From Pseudomonas sp. LS44 (GTDB lineage: Bacteria > Pseudomonadota > Gammaproteobacteria > Pseudomonadales > Pseudomonadaceae): a stretch of DNA of 64,000 nucleotides. Positions 56,254-64,000 of this stretch are shown one piece after another (position 1 is the stretch's first letter; each line of letters starts with the position of its first letter). Location of the stretch: assembly GCF_024730785.1 (NCBI RefSeq), contig NZ_CP102830.1:930001-994000 (forward strand), in the 5' to 3' direction. A program made the translations under genes and the position numbers. The notes beneath the pieces were generated by a model that had not been told where the DNA came from, ran no database searches, and worked only from the letters and a program-made list of their open reading frames with translations.

Positions 56254-57672
56254 TCAGAGGGAATTCAGGAACGCCAATAGCGCGTCGCGCTGCTCGGCAT
56301 CAAAGGTGAGGACCTGTTGCTTGGCCGCCTGCGCTTCGCCGCCGTGCCAGAGGATAGCCTCGAGCAGGTTGCGGGCGCGGCCGTCATGCAGAAATTGGCT
56401 ATGGCCGCTGACCCTTTCGCTGAGGCCGATGCCCCACAGCGGTGGGGTACGCCATTGGCTGCCGCTGGCGGTGAACTCGGGGCGCTGATCGGCCAGGCCG
56501 TCGCCCATGTCGTGCAGCAGCAGATCGCTGTACGGGCGGATCAACTGGTTGGCCAGCTCGGGTTCGGCGGCGTCGGCGGCCGTGGTGTATTGCGGCGTGT
56601 GGCACTGCGCGCAGCCGGCCTGATGGAACAACCCTTTGCCTTGCAGGACTTGCGGCGCATCGACATTGCGGCGCGCCGGCACGCCCAGGTTGCGGGTATA
56701 GAAGAGGACGGCGGCGTTGATTGTCGCGCTGACTTCCGGTGTACCGCCATGCGTGGCGCTCAGGCAGTCAGCCTGCTGCGCGGTGCATTCGTCGTGGTCG
56801 AGAAGCGGGGTGGTCAGACCCATGTCGGCGGAAAACGCGTGGGCATTTTGCTGGTCGAGGTTCGGTTGCCCGGCTTTCCAGCCGAAACGGCCGAGCACGG
56901 TCTGTTGCCGTGCGTCATCCCAGACGCGGTTGGGCTGGCCGGCGATGCCGTTTTCCTGCCGGCGCTGGGCCTCTGCGTTGGCCAGGATCGCCGCTTCGGG
57001 AATCGCTTCGAGCAGGCCCAGGCCGATCATCGGCGGCGCGATGCGCGCGGAGAACTGGGTGTGCGGGTGCAGCGCTCCGTAACCGAGCTGGGTGATCTGC
57101 AGGGTCGGTTTGCGCAGTTCGATCCGCGTGCCATCGGCGAACTGCACCGGCACGGCCTGATAGTCCACGCGCACCTTGCCTTCAGGGCGGACGCCGGGGT
57201 TGGCCATGTCCTGCAGCTGGGTGCCATATACCGGCTCGGGCAGCACGCCGAGGCGTTCGATCCGTTCGGCTTGTTCGGCGCTGCTGGCCGGAATCGACAG
57301 GCGTACCAGCATCGACATCGCATTGTTGGCGCCGGGGCCGGGCGGATGTCCGCGGCCGTCCTTGATATGGCAGTTCTGGCAGGCGTTGGTATTCAGCAGC
57401 GGGCCCAGGCCGTCGCGCGCCGTGGTGGTGGAAGGCGCGATGACCCAGGGGTTGCGGAAGAAACTATTGCCGACACTGAAGTCCAGGCGGCGCATCGGAG
57501 TGAGATTCGCCGATGGCATGGAGTAGGCGTTGTGGTCGGTCTGGTTGACGGTCGCGCTGCCGGCCGAAAGCGCTTCGCCAGGCTCAGCCTGAGTAAAACG
57601 CGGCGCCTGATCGCAGGCCACCAGACCGAGGGTCAGGAGCAATGCAGCGAGGCGGAAAAGGGCGACAGACAT
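56254..57672 (-). CDS. Di-heme c-type cytochrome/thiol oxidoreductase (DUF1111)
   Basis: 472 aa from ATG 57672. Lipoprotein signal with LVAC lipobox (Cys20). Two covalent-heme motifs: CQNCH (Cys98-His102) and CAQCH (Cys354-His358), with the NTNACQNCHIKDGRGHPPGP context of the family. These proteins sit beside imelysins in iron-regulated operons, perhaps for iron redox handling in the periplasm (inferred). Second gene of the operon, separated from icmP by a hairpin. Confidence 0.9.
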   Translation of the reverse strand: MSVALFRLAALLLTLGLVACDQAPRFTQAEPGEALSAGSATVNQTDHNAYSMPSANLTPMRRLDFSVGNSFFRNPWVIAPSTTTARDGLGPLLNTNACQNCHIKDGRGHPPGPGANNAMSMLVRLSIPASSAEQAERIERLGVLPEPVYGTQLQDMANPGVRPEGKVRVDYQAVPVQFADGTRIELRKPTLQITQLGYGALHPHTQFSARIAPPMIGLGLLEAIPEAAILANAEAQRRQENGIAGQPNRVWDDARQQTVLGRFGWKAGQPNLDQQNAHAFSADMGLTTPLLDHDECTAQQADCLSATHGGTPEVSATINAAVLFYTRNLGVPARRNVDAPQVLQGKGLFHQAGCAQCHTPQYTTAADAAEPELANQLIRPYSDLLLHDMGDGLADQRPEFTASGSQWRTPPLWGIGLSERVSGHSQFLHDGRARNLLEAILWHGGEAQAAKQQVLTFDAEQRDALLAFLNSL

Positions 57673-57744
57673 CAGGAGCCATCCAGGGTAAAGCAGGCGC
57701 GCAAGCTTACCAGCGCGTGGTGAAAATCTTGCAGTGCAAATGAA

Positions 57745-57775
57745 AAACGGATGCGGCGGTGTGCCGCATCCGTTT
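57745..57775 (-). terminator. Intra-operon terminator/attenuator after icmP
   Basis: AAACGGATGCGGC (57745-57757) and GCCGCATCCGTTT (57763-57775) form a perfect 13-bp stem with a 5-nt loop; on the minus strand it is followed by TTTTT, giving an intrinsic terminator 42 nt after the icmP stop and upstream of the di-heme gene. Read-through would give the downstream genes at a lower level. Confidence 0.75.
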
Positions 57776-57816
57776 GCCGGCCACCGAGCACCGCTCAATG
57801 GCCAGTGGAGCGTCGA

Positions 57817-59127
<1,311 letters not shown>

Positions 59128-59186
59128 GGCGAGTTCCTTTGCGGCGAATGATGGGTGGCAGCACGCTGCGCATGTAAAACCGCACC

Positions 59187-59215
59187 ATAATGCGAAAGAT
59201 TTGCATTTTGTGCAA
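59187..59215 (-). promoter_or_regulatory. icmP promoter overlapped by a Fur-box-like sequence
   Basis: Minus strand: TTGCAC (-35, 59210-59215), 17-bp spacer, CATTAT (-10, 59187-59192). The span 59187-59207 matches the Fur consensus (AATGATAATCATTATCATTAT) at 16 of 21 positions and covers the -10 and most of the spacer, so Fur-Fe2+ would block the promoter. About 60 nt before the icmP ATG. Confidence 0.65.
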
Positions 59216-59325
59216 AGGGCAGATGGTGCTGGAGTCGGCCTGGGCTGTGCGTTACACACTGCCTTGATGGCATGCTGCAGTTAGAATGCCGCCATCCTCA
59301 TCGCCGTCCTCAGGGAGAAACCTGC

Positions 59326-59898
59326 ATGAGCTTGACCAGTGTGCTGTTGATCGTTGTCCTCGTCCTTGTCGCCGCCTACGCGATATCTCTCTACAACGGT
59401 TTGGTCCGCCTCAAACATGGGGTGAGCAAGGCCTGGGCGAACATTGATGTGCTGCTCAAACAGCGCCATGAGGAATTGCCCAAGCTGGTGGAAACCTGCA
59501 AGCAGTACATGCAGCACGAGCGCACCACTCTCGAGCGGGTGATCGCCGCGCGCAACGCGGTGGCCAGTGCGCGCGAGCAGCAGGACATCGGCGCGCTGGG
59601 TAAGGCGGAGGGCGGCCTGCGCGCCGGACTGGGCCAGCTGTTCGCCCTCGCCGAGAACTACCCGGAGCTGAAGGCCAACGAGAGCTTCCAGCATCTGCAG
59701 CAGCGCATCAGCGGCCTGGAGAACGGCATCGCCGATCGCCGCGAGCTGTACAACGAGGCGGTCAACCTGAACAACGTGCGCATCGAGCAGTTCCCCGACG
59801 TGCTGGTCGCCCGGCTTGGCGCTTTCAAGACGGCGGAGCTGCTGCGCTTCAGCGAAGCGGAGAAGGCCGACGTCGACCTCAAGACCCTGTTCAGCTGA
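59326..59898 (+). CDS. LemA family protein
   Basis: 190 aa from ATG 59326 (CAGGGAG 10 nt upstream). N-terminal membrane helix (3-23) and a long helical bundle: NGLVRLKHGVSKAWANIDVLLKQRHEELP, then YNEAVNLNNVRIEQFP. LemA proteins are of uncertain role and are often encoded beside membrane proteins. Three nt before the GIDE gene, presumably one operon. Confidence 0.92.
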   Translation: MSLTSVLLIVVLVLVAAYAISLYNGLVRLKHGVSKAWANIDVLLKQRHEELPKLVETCKQYMQHERTTLERVIAARNAVASAREQQDIGALGKAEGGLRAGLGQLFALAENYPELKANESFQHLQQRISGLENGIADRRELYNEAVNLNNVRIEQFPDVLVARLGAFKTAELLRFSEAEKADVDLKTLFS

Positions 59899-59901
59899 GT
59901 C

Positions 59902-60798
59902 ATGGACATGCAGGAACTGGCCGTTGCGCTGGCCTTCAGCGTGGGCGCTTGTGCCGGTGGTGGATGGTGGAGCCTGCAGCGCTGGTCGCAGGCGCGCCAC
60001 CTGCTGGACACCCCGACCTCGAAGATCCGTTCGGCGGCGCAGGGCTACGCCGAGTTCTACGGCGTGCTGGAAGAGTTGCCCGAGGCGCACATCTGCGGCC
60101 CGCTGAGCGGCAAGCCGTGTCTGTGGTGGCGCTTCAAGATCGAGGAGTACCACAGCGACGGCAAGAAGAGCAGCTGGCGGGTGCTCGAGCGCGGTACCAG
60201 CGAGGCCTGGCTACGCCTGGCCGATGCCACCGGCGAGTGTCTGATCAACCCGGCCGGCGCGGAAGTGCGGCCGATGATCCGCGAGGTGTGGAAGGGCAAT
60301 CAGCGTCATCCGCGCGGTCCGGCGAAGGGTGGCCTGCTCGGCTGGCTGAGCAGCGGCAAGGAATATCGCTACACGGAGGAGCGCTTGCACGCCGGTCAGC
60401 CGCTGTATGCCATCGGCGATTTCTGCACCAGCGGCGGCGGGCGGCAGGGTCTCGATCTGGCGGCGGCGCAGGGCGAGGTAATCCGCGAGTGGAAGCGCGA
60501 TTTCGCCGGCCTGCTGCAGCACTTCGACAGCGACGGCAACGGCCAGCTCGATGAGCCGGAGTGGAACCGCCTGCGTCTGGCGGCGCAGCTCGAAGCGGAA
60601 GACCGCCATCGCCAGCGCAGCGCGCTGCCGGCGCAGAATCACCTGGCCAAGCCGGCGGAGGCGCAGCCGTTCATTCTGTCCAATGCGGGGGAAGACGAGC
60701 TGGCGCAGCGCTTCTACTGGCAGGCCGCCGGCGGCGCGCTGCTGTGCCTGGTAGGGGCCTTGGCCACCGCCTGGCTGCTGGGGATAAAGCAGTTCTAG
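59902..60798 (+). CDS. GIDE-type membrane protein with a canonical EF-hand
   Basis: 298 aa. N-terminal membrane helix (about 4-24), a GIDE/E3-ligase-like domain (WWRFKIEEYHSDGKK, LYAIGDFCTSGGG), an EF-hand with all liganding positions D209-D211-N213-Q215-D217-E220 (DSDGNGQLDEPE), then a C-terminal membrane helix (about 272-292). GIDE domains occur in eukaryotic mitochondrial ubiquitin ligases, but no RING is present here. Calcium binding is inferred. Its stop TAG (60796-60798) lies within the CTAG end of repeat B. Confidence 0.85.
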   Translation: MDMQELAVALAFSVGACAGGGWWSLQRWSQARHLLDTPTSKIRSAAQGYAEFYGVLEELPEAHICGPLSGKPCLWWRFKIEEYHSDGKKSSWRVLERGTSEAWLRLADATGECLINPAGAEVRPMIREVWKGNQRHPRGPAKGGLLGWLSSGKEYRYTEERLHAGQPLYAIGDFCTSGGGRQGLDLAAAQGEVIREWKRDFAGLLQHFDSDGNGQLDEPEWNRLRLAAQLEAEDRHRQRSALPAQNHLAKPAEAQPFILSNAGEDELAQRFYWQAAGGALLCLVGALATAWLLGIKQF

Positions 60799-60942
60799 CA
60801 GGCCGTTGAAAAACGTAGCGAGCGAAGGCTAGGCAAGGTGAAATCAGGCGAAAAAGCGCAGTTTACGAGTGGTAAATGAGCATTTTGAGCCTGATTTCAA
60901 CGCGGTATAGCCGAGCGCAGTAGTTTTTCAACGGCCTGCTAG
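60795..60942. repeat. MITE-like palindromic element B (148 bp)
   Basis: Perfect 20-bp terminal inverted repeats CTAGCAGGCCGTTGAAAAAC at 60795-60814 and inverted at 60923-60942. Inner stem GAAATCAGGC (60840-60849) with GCCTGATTTC (60889-60898); apical hairpin TTTAC (60862-60866) with GTAAA (60872-60876), 5-nt loop; symmetric 12-nt internal loops. Same geometry as element A (41841-41982) but with different arm sequences kept base-paired. No protein. Sits exactly at the 3' end of the GIDE gene. Confidence 0.85.
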
Positions 60943-60974
60943 AGTGTGGTGCGGCCCGGCGCGCGGGGCCTGGT

Positions 60975-63038
60975 TCAGAGCGTGGCCGGATTGCCGGCAT
61001 TGCTGAGGCGCCGCGATTGCTTGAGAAACAGCGTCAGATCACGGGCCAGCAGCGGTTTGCTGTACAGGTAGCCCTGACCTTCATTGCAACCTTGGGCAAT
61101 GATGTAGGCCTCCTGCTCGGCGGTTTCCACGCCTTCGGCGATGACCTGCATGCCGAGGCTTTTGCCCAGCTGGATGATGGCGCGGACGATGGTGGCATCG
61201 TCCTCGTCTTCCATCAGATCTTGGACGAAACTCTTGTCGATCTTGATCTTGTCCAGCGGCAGACTCTTCAGATAGCTCAGCGATGAATAGCCGGTACCGA
61301 AGTCGTCGATGGCGATCAGCGCGCCGGAGCGGCGCAGGCTGAGCAGATGCTGTGCGGCGGTGGTGATGTCGTCCATCAGGCCGGTTTCGGTGACTTCCAG
61401 CTCCAGGCTGCGCGGCGGCAGGCGATAGGCCTGCATGATGTTGTTGACCACCCGCGGCAGTTCCGCGTGGTGCAGCTGCACGGCAGACAGATTGACGGCC
61501 ATGCGCAGTTCGCTGAAGCCCTGGTCATGCCATTCGCGCAGCTGCCGGCAGCTCTGGTCGAGAACCCATTCGCCGATCGGAATGATGCTGCCGTTCTGTT
61601 CGGCCAGCGGAATGAACAAGTCCGGCGGCACGAAGCCATGTTGCGGGTGTTGCCAGCGCAGCAGTGCCTCGACGCCAACCACGCGGTGGTCCTGATAATC
61701 CACCTGCGGTTGATAGACCAGATGCAGCTGACCCAGCGCCAGCGCATCGCGCAGATCCTTTTCCAGCTCGCGGCGCCGGCGCATTTCGCTGTCGACGCTG
61801 GCGATATAAAACTGATAACGGTTGCGCGAGCGGCTTTTCGCCAGGGTCATGGTCTGTTCGGCTTTCTGCAGCAGCTTCTCGGTGCTGTCACCATCTTCGG
61901 GGAACAGGGTGATACCGATGGTGGCGCGCAGGCGCACTTCCTGTTGCTCGAGGGCGAAGGGCGCCTCCAGGTCGTCGAGGATGCTCTGCGCCAGTTCGGC
62001 GGCTTCATACGGCTGCTCGATGTTGGCCTGGACCAGGGCGAATTGGTCGCCGCCGAGGCGTGCCAAGGCACCGAGACGGCCGCTGTGGCTGCGCAAGCGG
62101 TCGGAAAGCGCGAGCAGCAGCTGGTCGCCGATCTGATAGCTGAATTGTTCGTTGATGCCTTTGAAGTCGTCCAAGCCGACACACAGCACGGCCACGCGGC
62201 GCTGCAGGCGGCCGGCGTCGGAAATGATCTGGTCGAGTTGTTGCTGCAATTGCTGGCGGTTGGGCAGGCCGGTGAGGAAGTCGTATTGCGACATGCGCAG
62301 CAGGCTGTTTTCCGCCTCGCGGCGCAGGTGGGTGTTGCGTTCGATGGAAGACAGCAACTGGTTGGCGGTGTTAATCCATAAACCCAATTCGTTGCGCTCA
62401 TGACCCTTGAGCATTGGCAGCTTGTGCTCGCTGGGGCGGTCTGGGTTGATGCTGCTCAGGTGTTCGATGATTTTCGACAGCGGTTTGGTCAGCAGCCAGT
62501 GATAGACCAGATAAAGCACCAGTCCCATGGCCAGCGCGCGGAGCACGCCGGAGATAAAAATAATCACCGAGCTGGTCAGGAAGTCCTCGCCGTAAGGGGC
62601 GGTGTCGAGGGTGATGCTCAGGTCGCCGTAATACTCGCTGTACGGCCCACGGCCGATCAGGCGGGTAGTGAAACTGCGTTCTTTGCCGAGGATCGGGTCG
62701 GTCAGCCAGCGGCTCGCCAGCGGGGTCAGGTCGCGGGACTTTTCCGCCAGCATCGGTTCGTTGGGGTGGCCGATGGCGGCGTAGCGCACCGCCTCATTCT
62801 GGAACAGCCCTTCGATCACCTGCATGCCCATTTCCCGATCGAGACTGTAGACGGCCTGGGTCGAGGGATCACGGAACATGTCGAGAATGCGCTGCGCATC
62901 GATGGCCACAGCCTGACGGGTTTTGTGGGCATCGAACATGATCTGCCCAAGGCTCAGCACCACGCCGACCGCCAAAGCCGAGAGGAGCACCACGCGGAGC
63001 AGTTTCAGAGACAAGCTGTTTTTGAGTGCCAGCTTCAA
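60975..63038 (-). CDS. bifA: BifA, cyclic-di-GMP phosphodiesterase (degenerate GGDEF + EAL)
   Basis: 687 aa if TTG 63038 is used (AAGGAA 7 nt upstream; a TTG at 63074 would add 12 residues); 687 matches P. aeruginosa BifA as remembered. N-terminal membrane segment (about 10-33), periplasmic sensor, second helix near 155-185, HAMP-like linker, GGDEF domain with GGDQF at 329-333 (inactive as cyclase), and an EAL domain with E457-A-L and the QPQVD / NLSAVQL / DDFGTGYSS motifs. Controls swarming and biofilm. Divergent gap to sodB. Confidence 0.95.
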   Translation of the reverse strand: MKLALKNSLSLKLLRVVLLSALAVGVVLSLGQIMFDAHKTRQAVAIDAQRILDMFRDPSTQAVYSLDREMGMQVIEGLFQNEAVRYAAIGHPNEPMLAEKSRDLTPLASRWLTDPILGKERSFTTRLIGRGPYSEYYGDLSITLDTAPYGEDFLTSSVIIFISGVLRALAMGLVLYLVYHWLLTKPLSKIIEHLSSINPDRPSEHKLPMLKGHERNELGLWINTANQLLSSIERNTHLRREAENSLLRMSQYDFLTGLPNRQQLQQQLDQIISDAGRLQRRVAVLCVGLDDFKGINEQFSYQIGDQLLLALSDRLRSHSGRLGALARLGGDQFALVQANIEQPYEAAELAQSILDDLEAPFALEQQEVRLRATIGITLFPEDGDSTEKLLQKAEQTMTLAKSRSRNRYQFYIASVDSEMRRRRELEKDLRDALALGQLHLVYQPQVDYQDHRVVGVEALLRWQHPQHGFVPPDLFIPLAEQNGSIIPIGEWVLDQSCRQLREWHDQGFSELRMAVNLSAVQLHHAELPRVVNNIMQAYRLPPRSLELEVTETGLMDDITTAAQHLLSLRRSGALIAIDDFGTGYSSLSYLKSLPLDKIKIDKSFVQDLMEDEDDATIVRAIIQLGKSLGMQVIAEGVETAEQEAYIIAQGCNEGQGYLYSKPLLARDLTLFLKQSRRLSNAGNPATL

Positions 63039-63450
63039 ATGCCGATTCCTTGTTCGAATGCTGGTGGCGTTCAATCGCGCTGAGTATTGGTAAAGCCGGG
63101 GTAGCAGTCAAAGGACCATACCTTTCCGTTCGGTACGGCGTTCAGACTCCAAAGCATCCAATGTGAAACGTTAGATGGCTTTCCCACATTATGTCGGTAC
63201 GAGTCGCCGGGGCTTGAGGGTACTCGTCGGGTTTGCGAGATGATTTCTTGACGCTGGTGATGCAAGGCGGGCATTGCAGGGGAAAGAGCGAATTGGCGTT
63301 GGGGCTGCGATACAAAAAAACCCGGCGTGGCCGGGTTTTTTGGGGGTGTCTCGGTGGCTGTAGCGACTTGCGCTGGCAACCTCAGGAGCGGCACGTTCGC
63401 GCGCTGACCCCATTACCCGCTACGCGGGTGGCCGAGACAACCTGGCAGGA
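63039..63450. other. 412-bp intergenic region between bifA and sodB
   Basis: Holds no convincing gene. It must contain the bifA promoter (a CATAAT -10-like sequence on the minus strand near 63190) and the sodB terminator at 63313-63343. Apart from those I see a short inverted repeat (CCCGCTACGCGGG near 63416) and nothing else. Confidence 0.6.
63313..63343 (-). terminator. Intrinsic terminator downstream of sodB
   Basis: AAAAAACCCGGC (63315-63326) and GCCGGGTTTTTT (63330-63341), loop GTG. On the minus strand it ends in a T-run, closing the sodB transcript about 110 nt beyond its stop. Confidence 0.9.
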
Positions 63451-64000
63451 TCAGGCAGCGAAGTTCTTCGCAACGAAGTCCCAGTTGACCAGGTTCCAGA
63501 ACGCTTCGACATACTTCGGACGCAGGTTGCGGTAGTCGATGTAGTAGGCGTGTTCCCATACGTCGCAAGTCAGCAGCGGGGTGTCGCCGCTGGTCAGCGG
63601 GCAACCGGCGCCGATGGTGCTGGCCAGGGCCAGGGAGCCGTCGGCCTTCTTCACCAGCCAGCCCCAGCCGGAGCCGAAGGTGCCGATGGAAGTCTTGCTG
63701 AACTCTTCCTTGAACTTGTCGAAGGAACCGAACGCCGCGTTGATGGCATCGGCCAGAGCGCCAGTCGGTTGGCCGCCGGCGTTAGGCGCCAGGCAGTTCC
63801 AGTAGAAGGTGTGGTTCCAGACCTGAGCGGCGTTGTTGAAGATGCCGCCCGAAGAGGTTTTGACGATCTCTTCCAGGGTTTTGCCTTCGAACTCGGTGCC
63901 CGGCACCAGGTTGTTCAGGTTTACCACGTAAGTGTTGTGGTGCTTGTCGTGATGGTACTCGAGGGTTTCAGCGGAAATGTGCGGCTCGAGAGCGTTTTTC
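63451..64000 (-). CDS. sodB: Iron superoxide dismutase SodB (N-terminus beyond window)
   Basis: Dismutates superoxide in the cytoplasm. The frame is open to the window edge; only about the first dozen codons are missing. Begins [25 protein letters not shown], with the metal-binding/active His cluster, and has the C-terminal [20 protein letters not shown] block with the Asp and His ligands. [20 protein letters not shown] fits the iron type (SodB). Neighbour of bifA, as in P. aeruginosa. Confidence 0.95.
   Translation of the reverse strand, partial: KNALEPHISAETLEYHHDKHHNTYVVNLNNLVPGTEFEGKTLEEIVKTSSGGIFNNAAQVWNHTFYWNCLAPNAGGQPTGALADAINAAFGSFDKFKEEFSKTSIGTFGSGWGWLVKKADGSLALASTIGAGCPLTSGDTPLLTCDVWEHAYYIDYRNLRPKYVEAFWNLVNWDFVAKNFAA

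Overview
This window looks like a chromosomal segment of a Pseudomonas (gamma-proteobacterium). It is GC-rich and carries a complete division and cell wall (dcw) cluster. From memory, its gene order closely follows the Pseudomonas aeruginosa stretch from rsmI/lpoA to bifA/sodB: lpxC-dciA-secA-argJ, groESL, colRS, mexVW, icmP and bifA-sodB. Repeats of the 'GTAGCCCGGATGCAATCCGG' and 'CCGTAGGGTGG' types suggest a lineage other than P. aeruginosa itself, but the species cannot be fixed from the sequence alone. I saw no phage, insertion sequence, CRISPR array or tRNA gene. Nearly every gene is intact; two are cut by the window edges (lpoA and sodB).

Layout. 1-2408: lpoA (partial), divergent rsmI, and the RNase P RNA. 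2409-19482: an AT-rich leader, a sigma70-type promoter with phased MraZ-type operator repeats, then mraZ-rsmH-ftsL-ftsI-murE-murF-mraY-murD-ftsW-murG-murC-ddl-ftsQ-ftsA-ftsZ, with most junctions overlapping. These genes take UDP-MurNAc through the stem-peptide steps to lipid II and assemble the divisome. 19514-24108: lpxC (lipid A commitment step), dciA on the opposite strand, and secA. 24167-38717: housekeeping and signalling genes: argJ, a glutathione S-transferase, a MutT/ThiE-like fusion, a PduO-type adenosyltransferase, a sensor kinase, panE, a degenerate-GGDEF response regulator, yajQ, a MscS channel, ampG, an alkyltransferase-like protein, a DUF481 protein, an SDR, a HugZ-like protein and fxsA. 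38741-40944: sigma32-type promoter and groESL.

40982-47846 is an envelope-stress island: a PAP2 phosphatase, an LTA-synthase-type phosphoglycerol transferase, ColR/ColS, a methyltransferase, an InaA/WapQ-like LPS kinase and a 72-aa exported protein. A 16-bp motif occurs upstream of both the LTA-synthase-like gene and the methyltransferase, each time 71 bases from the start codon and pointing at the gene; it is a good candidate for the ColR operator.

47854-64000: the MexVW efflux pair, a chemoreceptor, a four-gene imelysin operon (icmP, di-heme oxidoreductase, second imelysin, DUF1513) under a Fur-box-like promoter, lemA with a GIDE/EF-hand membrane protein, the c-di-GMP phosphodiesterase bifA, and sodB.

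The most unusual signal is a pair of about 145-bp palindromic elements (41841-41982 and 60795-60942). They share one fold and an almost identical apical hairpin, but both their terminal inverted repeats and their inner stems differ by paired (compensatory) changes. Three repeat types in the window lie exactly at gene 3' ends, and two of them supply the stop codon of the neighbouring gene.
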